From: Paenalcaligenes hominis_A
GTDB lineage: Bacteria; Pseudomonadota; Gammaproteobacteria; Burkholderiales; Burkholderiaceae_B
NCBI RefSeq assembly: GCF_041359055.1
Contig: NZ_JBGJKZ010000001.1
Coordinates: forward strand, 62,001 to 126,000
Length of the DNA stretch: 64,000 nt
Direction: 5' to 3'
The position numbers and the translations under genes were made by a program. Below the pieces are notes generated by a model, which did not search any database, had not been told where the DNA came from, and saw only the letters and a program-made list of their open reading frames with translations. Shown in pieces: positions 35,571-44,039 of this stretch (position 1 is its first letter; every line of letters begins with the position of its first letter).

Positions 35571-36752
35571 TTAGTTGACGAGTTCTACGGCTAAAGCGAC
35601 GGCTTCGCCGCCTCCGATACATAGCGAAGCAATACCTCGTTTACCCCCTGTCTGTTGTAGGGCATTGATAAGCGTGGCAACTAGGCGAGCACCTGAAGCA
35701 CCGATGGGATGGCCTAGAGCGGTTGCACCACCATAAATATTGACTTTGTCATGGGGAATGTTGAGCTCTTTCATAGCGGCCATGGTAACCACAGCAAAGG
35801 CCTCATTAATTTCAAACAAATCTACATCAGCCACGGTCCAGCCAAGCTTGTCTAATAGCGTTTGGATGGCACCTACAGGGGCTGTGGTGAACCATTCGGG
35901 CTCGTGTGCAAACTGTGTATGACCAACGATCTTGGCGATGGGCTTGAGCTGATTGGCATCAGCTACAGATTGCAAAGTGATGACTAGTGCCGCTGCACCA
36001 TCTGAGATAGATGAAGCGTTCGCCGCAGTAATCGTGCCTTCTTTTTTGAATGCAGGGCGCAAGCTAGGAATTTTCTCTGGCATGGCGCGGGTTGGGGCTT
36101 CATCGGTGTCCACTACCGTATCGCCTTTACGGCCGCTGATGGTTACTGGGGCTATTTCTGCTTTGAAATGCCCTTTTTCTGTGGCTTCTCGTGCGCGACG
36201 TAAAGACTCTAATGCAAAAGCGTCTTGTTCTTCACGAGTAAAAGCATATTTTTCAGCACAACTTTCTGCCAATACACCCATCGCTGTGCCTTGATACGCA
36301 TCCTCAAGGCCGTCTAGTGCCATGTGGTCGTAAACGGTAGAGTGACCATAGCGATAACCTTGACGTCCTTTAAGTAACAAATAGGGGGCGTTACTCATGC
36401 TTTCTTGTCCGCCAGCCACAACAACTTGGGCGCTACCGGCTTTAAGCATATCGTGGGCCAGCATGGCCGCTTTTAGTCCTGATCCACATACTTTATGCAC
36501 AGTAGTGCATGGGGCGTTGGCAGGTAAACCCGCCCCAATGGCTGCTTGACGTGCAGGGGCTTGGCCTTGACCAGCTTGGAGCACATTCCCCATGAGCACC
36601 TCATCAACCAAATTGGGGCTAACAGAGGCTCGCTCTAGAGCGGCCTTGATAGCAACGGCACCTAATTCGTGAGCCGCTAGACTGGAGAGACTACCGGTCA
36701 TTGCACCCATTGGGGTGCGGACAGCTGACAGAATGACAACAGGATCTGACAT
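35571..36752 (-). CDS. Acetyl-CoA C-acyltransferase (thiolase)
   Basis: The 393-residue thiolase has the acyl-accepting Cys in VHKVCGSGLKAAMLA (about residue 88), the NEAFA motif (EINEAFAVVTMAAMK) and the C-terminal catalytic Cys in IASLCIGGGEAVA, with GGATALGHPIGASGARL between. It is close to biosynthetic-type acetoacetyl-CoA thiolases. In a leucine operon it would split acetoacetyl-CoA, formed from the acetoacetate end product, to acetyl-CoA. AGGAG precedes the ATG. It follows aceK by nine bases. Confidence 0.92.
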   Translation of the reverse strand: MSDPVVILSAVRTPMGAMTGSLSSLAAHELGAVAIKAALERASVSPNLVDEVLMGNVLQAGQGQAPARQAAIGAGLPANAPCTTVHKVCGSGLKAAMLAHDMLKAGSAQVVVAGGQESMSNAPYLLLKGRQGYRYGHSTVYDHMALDGLEDAYQGTAMGVLAESCAEKYAFTREEQDAFALESLRRAREATEKGHFKAEIAPVTISGRKGDTVVDTDEAPTRAMPEKIPSLRPAFKKEGTITAANASSISDGAAALVITLQSVADANQLKPIAKIVGHTQFAHEPEWFTTAPVGAIQTLLDKLGWTVADVDLFEINEAFAVVTMAAMKELNIPHDKVNIYGGATALGHPIGASGARLVATLINALQQTGGKRGIASLCIGGGEAVALAVELVN

Positions 36753-36761
36753 GTTTGACTC

Positions 36762-38621
36762 CTAATGCGGTAAATCCATAAGGGATTGGTCTACCCTGCG
36801 GTGGGGCAGACGTTTGGTTAAATCGTAAGGGTAAATGTTTTCTAAGCGACCTTGAATGACCCGTTGTTTGCATTGATTCCACCAGTCCGTGCTGAGTAAA
36901 TCGGCATGGTGTTTCATGAATGCGGTACGAATTCGTATATCACCCAATAAAAACCAACGAAACTCCTCGGGAAACACATCGTTAGCGGCAATGGGATACC
37001 ATGGCTCGCTTGCCATTTCCGCCTCTTCGTTAGGGGCAGGAGGAATAATACGGAAATTCATTTCGGTCATGGTTTGGATTTCATCGTAATCATAAAAAAC
37101 CAAACGACCTAAACGGGTAAGTCCAAAGTTTTTATAGAGCATGTCCCCAGGAAAAATGTTGTTGGCAGCGAGCTCTTTGATAGCATCGCCATACTGCTTA
37201 ATTGCTGCTTCTAAGTTGTGCTCGGAAGCACGACTTAGGTATATATTAAGCGGTAACATGCGTCGTTCAATATAAACATGGCGCAAGATAATCAGATCGC
37301 CCGTTTCTTCGATCTGCGAGGCCACCTCTGTGCGCAACTCTTGCAGTAATTCAGGTGAAAAACGACGTTTAGGTAACGCGACCTGAGAGTACTCCCACGT
37401 GTCCGCCATACGACCAGCTCGGTCATGTTTTTTCACTAAAAGGTAGCGACTTTTAACAGTAGCGTGATCCATGCCTTTTTTGCGTATGTGATCACGAATC
37501 ATCTTAAACACATAGGGGTAGGACGGTAGAGAAAATACGGTCATAACCATACCCTCTATGCCTGGTGCCATTTCAAACTGGTCTGAAGAATGCCCAAGGT
37601 GATGTAAAAAGTCGCGATAAAACAGGTTCTTTCCTTGTTTTTGTAGACCAATAGCATTGTAGAATTCAGCGGCTGACTTGCGCGGTAATAACGACTGCAG
37701 AAATTGCACGTAAGCAGAGGGCACGTCCATATCTACTAAAAAATAAGCGCGAGTAAAACTAAACAGCGTACTAATATCATCAATGTTGTCTAGTAAGGCA
37801 TCTACCTCGATGTGATTGCTAGGTGTATGGGTTAAGGGAATAGAAAAGGGGTGGATGGTGGAATGATTGATAAATCGCCCCACAATATAAGCCCCTTTGT
37901 TGCGGAAAAACAGTGTGTTTAGCACCTGAATTTGGCAGTCAGGGCCAATACGGAAACCTGGGTCTTTAGGTAAGCGTTTACGTAGCTCTTGGATAGCACG
38001 ACGGGCTAGTAACCGTACATCGCTAGGTAAGTCTGCAAATGGCGCAGCCAAACCAAAGTCGGCAATTACTCTGGTAAGGGTGCTAATAAGGCCGGACTCA
38101 AGGGGATAATACGAGCGATACGAAGGCAAATCGCTATCAATGTAGCCCGTAGCAATAGCAGGACGTACAAATAAAAAATCATTATTAAAGTAGGTACGCG
38201 CTAAAACACGGCATGACACAGAGTTGAAAAAAGTTTCTGCGCACTCGGGCTGTTTATGCCCAGCTAAAGCATGAGCAAATTTTGTTTTTACTTGCTGCCA
38301 AAATTGCTGTTGTTCAGGGCTAAGCTGGCTATCATCAGCACTAGGAGTAAGCGTGGTGTTTTTTAAAGTGGGGCGCAAAATAGCAGCGCATTCACGCACG
38401 CGCATGTCGTAATACTCGATACGCTCGCGCGATAACCGCTGAATACCATCCCAATTGCCTGACTCAAATAAGACTTTTGCGCGTTGGGCACTATATCTAA
38501 ACAGAGCATAGTGGCGGTTGAAACCCTGAAGAATCAACTGAGCTACGTGCTCAGCGCTAGGTGTGGGGCGCAAAACGGGTTCAATGGTAGAGTGATCAGA
38601 AGCAAAAGGAATGGTTTTCAT
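36762..38621 (-). CDS. aceK: Isocitrate dehydrogenase kinase/phosphatase
   Basis: The 619-residue AceK phosphorylates and dephosphorylates isocitrate dehydrogenase, sending carbon to the glyoxylate shunt when cells use acetate-like carbon. It is recognised from family segments such as ILQGFNRHYALFRYSAQRAK (N-terminal regulatory domain), MVMTVFSLPSYPYVFKMIRD (ATP site), YGDAIKELAANNIFPGDML (catalytic loop) and FYDYDEI (metal Asp). It is longer than the E. coli protein but usual for Alcaligenaceae. It lies between isovaleryl-CoA dehydrogenase and thiolase genes, not with aceA/aceB, tying the shunt to leucine use. Confidence 0.95.
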   Translation of the reverse strand: MKTIPFASDHSTIEPVLRPTPSAEHVAQLILQGFNRHYALFRYSAQRAKVLFESGNWDGIQRLSRERIEYYDMRVRECAAILRPTLKNTTLTPSADDSQLSPEQQQFWQQVKTKFAHALAGHKQPECAETFFNSVSCRVLARTYFNNDFLFVRPAIATGYIDSDLPSYRSYYPLESGLISTLTRVIADFGLAAPFADLPSDVRLLARRAIQELRKRLPKDPGFRIGPDCQIQVLNTLFFRNKGAYIVGRFINHSTIHPFSIPLTHTPSNHIEVDALLDNIDDISTLFSFTRAYFLVDMDVPSAYVQFLQSLLPRKSAAEFYNAIGLQKQGKNLFYRDFLHHLGHSSDQFEMAPGIEGMVMTVFSLPSYPYVFKMIRDHIRKKGMDHATVKSRYLLVKKHDRAGRMADTWEYSQVALPKRRFSPELLQELRTEVASQIEETGDLIILRHVYIERRMLPLNIYLSRASEHNLEAAIKQYGDAIKELAANNIFPGDMLYKNFGLTRLGRLVFYDYDEIQTMTEMNFRIIPPAPNEEAEMASEPWYPIAANDVFPEEFRWFLLGDIRIRTAFMKHHADLLSTDWWNQCKQRVIQGRLENIYPYDLTKRLPHRRVDQSLMDLPH

Positions 38622-38633
38622 GGGAGTCAGAAA

Positions 38634-39812
38634 TTAAGCGGTTTCATTGAAAAGTTCGCGTCCAATTAACATACGGCGAATTTCACTGGTGCCAGCACCA
38701 ATCTCGTAAAGCTTAGCATCACGCCAGAGACGCCCAGTTGAAAACTCGTTGATATAACCGTTTCCGCCTAAAATTTGAATGGCTTCACCCGCCATCCATG
38801 TGGCTTTTTCAGCACTAAATAAAATGGCAGCTGCACAATCTTTACGTACAGAGCGCAGGTGATCCGAGCCTAAGTCATCGAGACGTTTGCCAACGGCATA
38901 ACACAAAGCGCGACTGGCTTGATGGATGGTGTAGAGATCGGCCACTTTGGCTTGGATAAGCTGAAATTCGCCAATGGCTTGGCCGAACTGCTTGCGCTCA
39001 TGGATATAGGGCATGACGATTTCCATCACGGCCTGCATGATGCCAAGAGGGCCGCCAGCCAATACTGCACGCTCGTAGTCCAGACCACTCATTAAAACGC
39101 GCACCCCTCCGTTTAACTCACCTAGGATATTTTCTTTGGGGACTTTGCAGTTTTCAAAGACGAGCTCGCCAGTGTGGCTGCCACGCATACCCAGTTTGTC
39201 GAGTTTTTGAGCGACGGAAAACCCATCAAAGCCTTTTTCAATAATAAACGCCGTAATACCGCGTTGGTTTGCCTCTGGGTCAGTTTTGGCATATACCACC
39301 AACGTATCCGCGTCGGGGCCGTTGGTAATCCACATTTTATGACCATTGAGCACAAAATGATCACCCCGGTCCTCGGCACGTAGGCGCATGCTGACCACAT
39401 CGGAGCCTGCACCGGTTTCACTCATGGCTAAGGCCCCAACTTGAGTGCCATCGATTAAACCCGGTAGGTATTTGGCTTTTTGTTCGGCCGTGCCATTACG
39501 ATAGATTTGATTAACGCAGAGGTTGGAGTGCGCACCATAAGACAGTCCAATAGAGGCGCTGGCACGCGAAATTTCCTCCATGGCAATCATATGCGCTAAA
39601 TACCCCATGTTGGCACCGCCGTAGTCTTCGGAGACGGTTAAACCTAAAACGCCTAGCTCTCCGAGTTTGGGCCAAAGTTGCATAGGAAATTGATCTGAGG
39701 CGTCCACTTCGTGAGCTAAGGGAGCAATTTCCTTGTCAGCAAAGTGGCGTACCGTATCGCGCAACATAGTCAGCTCTTCGCTGAATTCAAAGTGTAGTCC
39801 GGGCAGATTCAT
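38634..39812 (-). CDS. ivd: Isovaleryl-CoA dehydrogenase
   Basis: The 392-residue acyl-CoA dehydrogenase has the family signatures GVLGLTVSEDYGG, AMSETGAGSDVVSM (FAD and substrate site), MWITNGPDADTLVVYAKT and the C-terminal AIQILGGNGYINEFSTGRLWRD cut here by a loop. GLSYGAHSNLCVNQI and the MNLPGL start are typical of isovaleryl-CoA dehydrogenase, which oxidises isovaleryl-CoA to 3-methylcrotonyl-CoA. The start at 39812 follows GGAGA; a TTG four codons earlier is less likely. It follows liuR on the same strand and precedes aceK by 12 bases. Confidence 0.92.
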   Translation of the reverse strand: MNLPGLHFEFSEELTMLRDTVRHFADKEIAPLAHEVDASDQFPMQLWPKLGELGVLGLTVSEDYGGANMGYLAHMIAMEEISRASASIGLSYGAHSNLCVNQIYRNGTAEQKAKYLPGLIDGTQVGALAMSETGAGSDVVSMRLRAEDRGDHFVLNGHKMWITNGPDADTLVVYAKTDPEANQRGITAFIIEKGFDGFSVAQKLDKLGMRGSHTGELVFENCKVPKENILGELNGGVRVLMSGLDYERAVLAGGPLGIMQAVMEIVMPYIHERKQFGQAIGEFQLIQAKVADLYTIHQASRALCYAVGKRLDDLGSDHLRSVRKDCAAAILFSAEKATWMAGEAIQILGGNGYINEFSTGRLWRDAKLYEIGAGTSEIRRMLIGRELFNETA

Positions 39813-39888
39813 AGTCGTCTCCAACCAAAAGGCTGCATGAGTTGAGCCATTACGACCTAAGCAACAATGAGTGAGTTAGGTCTGGGTG

Positions 39889-40275
39889 TTAATCGGAATG
39901 TTTTTGGTTCAGCAGCGCTTCACAGTTTTGCTGCTGTACTTCGATTTCTGCTAAGGTTTGTTGTAAGTCTTGAAGCTGGTCTTGAAGTTTGGTTTGGTAA
40001 TACGTCAGCACTTTTTGGTAATGCAATAGCTGTGGGTAGGTACTACCCGGCCCATCGTACATATCAATAAGGGTACAGATATCTGCCAAACTAAAACCCA
40101 TGCGTTTGCCGCGTAGCGCAAGTTTTAAACGAGTTCTATCCCGGGGATGGTAGAGGCGTTGGAGGCCAATGCGCTCGGGGCTAAGAATCCCATGGTCTTC
40201 GTAATAACGTAGCGTACGTGGGGTAATATCAAATTCTTTTGCTAGATCTGATATTGACCAAGTTCTTTGACTCAT
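39889..40275 (-). CDS. liuR: MerR-family regulator of leucine catabolism, LiuR-like
   Basis: The 128-residue MerR-type protein has the winged helix (WSISDLAKEFDITPRTLRYYEDHGIL at 6-31, then RLYHPRDRTRLKLALRGKRMGFSL) and a long C-terminal coiled coil (about 85-120). No cysteine pattern for metal sensing is seen. LiuR regulators control branched-chain degradation genes, and the next gene is isovaleryl-CoA dehydrogenase. A LiuR-type palindrome lies 16 bases before its start, so it probably regulates itself and the operon. Confidence 0.9.
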   Translation of the reverse strand: MSQRTWSISDLAKEFDITPRTLRYYEDHGILSPERIGLQRLYHPRDRTRLKLALRGKRMGFSLADICTLIDMYDGPGSTYPQLLHYQKVLTYYQTKLQDQLQDLQQTLAEIEVQQQNCEALLNQKHSD

Positions 40276-40290
40276 AGTGCTTAAAAGTAG

Positions 40291-40306
40291 TTGACGTTAA
40301 CGTAAA
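40291..40306. promoter_or_regulatory. LiuR-type operator palindrome
   Basis: TTGACGTTAACGTAAA differs at one base from the perfect palindrome TTTACGTTAACGTAAA, the type predicted for LiuR in proteobacteria. It lies between the divergent liuR operon (start 40275) and the metallo-hydrolase gene (start 40350), so it could control both. Confidence 0.8.
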
Positions 40307-40349
40307 CTAACATGATGGAACTTATCCTACAAGCAGGGAGAATACGGAG

Positions 40350-41426
40350 ATGAAAAGTAAGAATAACTTGAGTTACCCCTTGGGTGATTTAAAACCCGAG
40401 GCAGGTCAGCTCCAGCCAATGGTAAAGGGAGTGTATTGGTTGCGCATGCCTTTACCTTTTGCACTCGATCACATCAATCTTTGGTTAATTGAAGATGAAA
40501 TCGCAGGACGTAAAGGGTGGACCTTGGTTGACACAGGTATTGCTCGCCCCGAGGTGAAAGCGCTTTGGCAACAGATTGAAGCAGAGCAATTACAGGGCTT
40601 GCCTATATTGAGAGTGATCGTCACGCATATGCATCCGGATCATGTAGGGTTAGCGCAATGGCTCTGCGCGCGGTGGCAGGCACCCTTGTTTATGAGTTTA
40701 AGTGATTATGCGCTGGCCTGTTTATGGAGCCGCCCAGCTTCAGTCGAAGCCCAATTAGGCGCTACCGGCGGCGAGGCCGCCGCCTTGCATTTTGCCCGTC
40801 ATGGTTTGACGGCACCTGAGGCTCAGGAACAAATTAAACAACGCAGTAGTTATTACAGTGATTTAGTTCTACCGCCGCCCGCTGAGTTTCAACGTTTGAT
40901 GCATAACACCCTCATTGAAATAGGTGGTAAAACATGGCGCTGTATTGTTGGGTATGGGCATGCGCCTGAGCATATGGCGTTGTATTGTGCAGAGTTAAAT
41001 TGCTTGATATCTGGTGATATGGTGTTGCCAACGATTTCTACTAACGTCAGTGTCTTTGCTTATGAGCCTGAGGCCGATCCGCTTAGGTTATATTTGGATT
41101 CGTTAGCGTATTATTTGGATTTACCTTCCGATGCGTTAGTATTGCCATCACACGGCAGGCCGTTTCATGGCCTACACGAACGGGTACAGTACCTACATGA
41201 ACATCATGCCGATCGGCTAGCTGAGACCTTGGCGGCTTGCCAAGCACCTAACGGCTGTAGCGCCGCCGAGCTAATACCCGTATTATTTAAACGTCAGTTA
41301 GATATGCATCAACTCACTTTTGCTATGGGTGAGGCAATTGCCCACTTGCACTGTCTTTACTTCCAAGGTCAGCTTCAGCGTCAAGTCGATAGTCAAGGGG
41401 TGTATAAATTTTATGCCATTAGGTAA
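40350..41426 (+). CDS. Metallo-beta-lactamase-fold hydrolase
   Basis: The 358-residue protein has the metal motif THMHPDHVG (His-x-His-x-Asp-His, residues about 92-97) and downstream His in VGYGHAPEHMALY, an Asp in LISGDMVLP and a His in VLPSHGRPFHG. This is a complete two-metal site of the glyoxalase-II-like type. The substrate is unknown; thioester or lactone hydrolases are common relatives. GGGAG lies about nine bases before the ATG. Placed divergently from LiuR with the operator between, it may act in acyl-CoA metabolism, but this is inference. Confidence 0.85.
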   Translation: MKSKNNLSYPLGDLKPEAGQLQPMVKGVYWLRMPLPFALDHINLWLIEDEIAGRKGWTLVDTGIARPEVKALWQQIEAEQLQGLPILRVIVTHMHPDHVGLAQWLCARWQAPLFMSLSDYALACLWSRPASVEAQLGATGGEAAALHFARHGLTAPEAQEQIKQRSSYYSDLVLPPPAEFQRLMHNTLIEIGGKTWRCIVGYGHAPEHMALYCAELNCLISGDMVLPTISTNVSVFAYEPEADPLRLYLDSLAYYLDLPSDALVLPSHGRPFHGLHERVQYLHEHHADRLAETLAACQAPNGCSAAELIPVLFKRQLDMHQLTFAMGEAIAHLHCLYFQGQLQRQVDSQGVYKFYAIR

Positions 41427-41429
41427 CTC

Positions 41430-42614
41430 ATGAAAAAACACCATCTACAAACCGTTTTACAACATCTTGGTCAAGCAAGTTTTGATAAAAACACTGGCGC
41501 TGCGCCTGTAGCTATGCCGTCTATGCGTACTAGTACGGTGCGTTTTAAGTCCTTAGCTCATCTCGAGCAAGCCACGCACGATCAAGGTCAAGGTGGCCGC
41601 TCTGTGGTTTATGGGCGTGCAGGTATGGACACGCACCGTGCACTAGAGGACGTTTTTTGTGAGCTTGAAGAAGGCACCAATGCGTTGTTAGTGCCTTCTG
41701 GTATGGCTGCTATTAGTCTAGGGGTACTCAGTTTTGTTGAGCACGGTGATCATATTTTGGTCGCTGACAGCGCCTATGCCCCTGTGCGTGCATTAGATAG
41801 TGGGTTTTTAAAAAAAATAGGCGTAGAGGTCAGCTACTGTGAACCCACTGTAGAAAGTTTTCAGGCTGCTTTACGGCCTAATACCAAAGTGTTGTATGTG
41901 GAGTCACCCGGGTCATTGTTGCTGCAAATGCTAGACCTGCCTGCACTAAGCGCCTTTGCCAAAGCGCATGGTCTTATTACCGTGGCTGATAACACGTGGG
42001 GGTCTGGCTTACATTATCAACCATTACGCTTAGGTATAGATGTGGCCGTGATTTCCGCCACCAAATACATTGGCGGTCATTCTGATTTTTTAATGGGTGC
42101 GGTGGTTACAGCTCGTGCTGACTTGGTTGATGCCCTAGCGCAATGTCATTACGCATTAGGTTATTCCGTCAGTGCCGATGATGTTTGGCTGGCATTACGA
42201 GGGGTACGTACTTTGCCAATTCGTATGCGCGAGGCCTCAGCCAATGCTATGAAAGTATGCGAGGCCTTAGCTCAGTGGCCTGAAGTACAGCAAATTTATC
42301 ATCCGGCATGGCCCCAAGACCCAGGTCATGCGCTTTGGTTGCGTGATGCAACAGGCTCTAACGGTGTTTTGTCTGTGCGGCTAGATACCGATCCCGAGCG
42401 CGCCGTTCGTTTTGTAAACGGGTTGCGTTTATTTGGTATTGGTTTTTCTTGGGGTGGTTTTGAAAGCTTAGTGCAATTAGTGGATGCTAAAACCTTGGCA
42501 CACCATTCGTATTGGCAAGCCAACACCTCACCCCTGATTCGTTTGCACATTGGTTTAGAACAGCCAGAGGATCTGATTGCAGACCTTAATCAGGCTTGGG
42601 CTTTATCAGCCTAA
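41430..42614 (+). CDS. metC: Cystathionine beta-lyase (PLP-dependent)
   Basis: The 394-residue Cys/Met-metabolism PLP enzyme binds its cofactor at the Lys in VISATKYIGGHSD (about residue 212). Other family sites are VYGRAGMDTHRALED, VPSGMAAISLGVLSF and VADNTWGSG. The closest type is MetC, which splits cystathionine to homocysteine, pyruvate and ammonia; related lyases cannot be excluded by eye. It begins four bases after the metallo-hydrolase stop, so both share a transcript that ends at a bidirectional terminator. Confidence 0.88.
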   Translation: MKKHHLQTVLQHLGQASFDKNTGAAPVAMPSMRTSTVRFKSLAHLEQATHDQGQGGRSVVYGRAGMDTHRALEDVFCELEEGTNALLVPSGMAAISLGVLSFVEHGDHILVADSAYAPVRALDSGFLKKIGVEVSYCEPTVESFQAALRPNTKVLYVESPGSLLLQMLDLPALSAFAKAHGLITVADNTWGSGLHYQPLRLGIDVAVISATKYIGGHSDFLMGAVVTARADLVDALAQCHYALGYSVSADDVWLALRGVRTLPIRMREASANAMKVCEALAQWPEVQQIYHPAWPQDPGHALWLRDATGSNGVLSVRLDTDPERAVRFVNGLRLFGIGFSWGGFESLVQLVDAKTLAHHSYWQANTSPLIRLHIGLEQPEDLIADLNQAWALSA

Positions 42615-42617
42615 ATG

Positions 42618-42645
42618 AAAAAAGCGGCCTTCATAGCCGCTTTTT
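42618..42645. terminator. Bidirectional terminator between metC and dsbA
   Basis: AAAAAAGCGGC, loop CTTCATA, GCCGCTTTTT. The stem carries A and T runs on both sides and lies between two converging genes. Confidence 0.9.
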
Positions 42646-42669
42646 CTAAATCTAACGGAAACTATAGAT

Positions 42670-43308
42670 TTAGTTGGCTTTGCTTTGCTTAATCAAGGCC
42701 TCGGCTACGCTTAGAGTGTCTTCGTAGCTATTTGTATAAGCGGGAGAGGTCACGTATTTACCACCTACGGCTAAGCTAGGCGTGCCCTGAATTTGATAAA
42801 GACGAATTAAATCATTAGCGCGGTTGGCTTTGGTTTGTACACCAAAAGAGTCAAAAGCACTGTCGAAGTCAGCGCCGTCAATGCCTTGGGACTCGGCCCA
42901 CTTACGGATGGCTTTTTTGTCAAAAACAGGACGTTTTTCTTGGTGGATGGCTGCAAAAAGTTTTGAGTGTAGGTCAAGACGATCTAAGGCTTCTAGAACA
43001 AAATAAGTACGCTGCAAATCGCCCATACCCGCATTAAAAGCCACTGGCACACGCTTGAGCACCACATCATCACCTAATGTGTTTGCCCATTTATCGACTA
43101 AAGGCTCCATTACGGCACAATGCGGGCAGCTATAAGCAAAAAACTCTAGGACTTCGACCTTGTCTAGGCTGTCAGACGGCACAGCTTGACCTAAGGTAAC
43201 GTAAGAGTTTGGAGCTGGCTCTTGGGCAGAGACCAGAGGGCTAATTAAAACACTAGCCGCTAGGGTTGCCGTAGCAGCTAAACGACCAAAAAAAGATAAA
43301 TAGGACAT
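42670..43308 (-). CDS. dsbA: Periplasmic thiol:disulfide interchange protein DsbA
   Basis: The 212-residue protein has a Sec signal ending SPLVSA (about residue 28) and a thioredoxin-fold active site CPHC at 61-64 in FFAYSCPHCAVMEPL, the DsbA signature. The cis-Pro is in QIQGTPSLAVGG. It introduces disulfides in exported proteins. It is the last gene of an argS / SPOR / dsbA unit, an order common in Burkholderiales. AGGAA precedes the ATG. Confidence 0.94.
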   Translation of the reverse strand: MSYLSFFGRLAATATLAASVLISPLVSAQEPAPNSYVTLGQAVPSDSLDKVEVLEFFAYSCPHCAVMEPLVDKWANTLGDDVVLKRVPVAFNAGMGDLQRTYFVLEALDRLDLHSKLFAAIHQEKRPVFDKKAIRKWAESQGIDGADFDSAFDSFGVQTKANRANDLIRLYQIQGTPSLAVGGKYVTSPAYTNSYEDTLSVAEALIKQSKAN

Positions 43309-43348
43309 AAGTTAGTTCCTGTCTTGCGAGTAGTAAGTCTTTATATGA

Positions 43349-44029
43349 CTAGGGACGTACTACAGAAGTTTCAATTTTTTCTCGACCTAGTACAGAACGT
43401 GCTTTGTTCATGTCGTCTAAGCCAGAAAAAGGACCCACACGCACACGATTAATCGTGCCGTCATTATAGGGAGCAGATTGTACTGTTGCATCCATTCCTA
43501 ATAGTAGAATCCGTGCCCGCATGGCCTCAGCATCACTAGCAGAGCGAAAAGCGCCGGCTTGTAAGTAATACGTGGTGGCTGCTGTGGCGGTCTGTGGAGC
43601 GGCTTTTTTAGCCGGGGCGGTTACCGTAGGAGCGGGTGCTGTATTGGGGTTGGGCAGTTGAGCAATTAAGTTGCCTAAGGAGTCGGGCTCGGGCGCTGTA
43701 GGCAACGGCGTGGTAGGGGCTGGTGTTGCTGGAGCGCGCAACGAGCCCAGCTGCTCGGCGATTTGGGCCTCTTTGCCACCAAATAACGGACCCTCAAGAG
43801 CAGGCGCACTGCCGTACAGCCCAATATTAGGATCTGGAGCATGACGCACATCCGGTAATAGAATTTGCTCTATTTCGCGGCTAGCCTTGTCCATAAAAGG
43901 CATGGGAGCCTGAGTCACATACAAAGCAACAGCCACCGCAGCAGCTAATCCAATGACTAAGCCAATAACAATGCCGGAGAGCATGCCGCCGGATTTTGAT
44001 TTTGCAGAAGATTTACGTCGGGTGGCCAT
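43349..44029 (-). CDS. SPOR-domain inner-membrane protein
   Basis: The 226-residue protein has a basic cytoplasmic start (MATRRKSSAKSKSGG), one membrane helix (GIVIGLVIGLAAAVAVALYV, 20-39), a long Pro/Ala/Thr-rich periplasmic linker and a C-terminal SPOR domain (YYLQAGAFRSASDAEAMRAR to the end). SPOR domains bind denuded peptidoglycan at the division septum, as in FtsN. In this neighbourhood it is often annotated as an FtsN-like protein, but I would not assign the symbol. It starts just after argS. Confidence 0.9.
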   Translation of the reverse strand: MATRRKSSAKSKSGGMLSGIVIGLVIGLAAAVAVALYVTQAPMPFMDKASREIEQILLPDVRHAPDPNIGLYGSAPALEGPLFGGKEAQIAEQLGSLRAPATPAPTTPLPTAPEPDSLGNLIAQLPNPNTAPAPTVTAPAKKAAPQTATAATTYYLQAGAFRSASDAEAMRARILLLGMDATVQSAPYNDGTINRVRVGPFSGLDDMNKARSVLGREKIETSVVRP

Positions 44030-44039
44030 AAATGAATCA

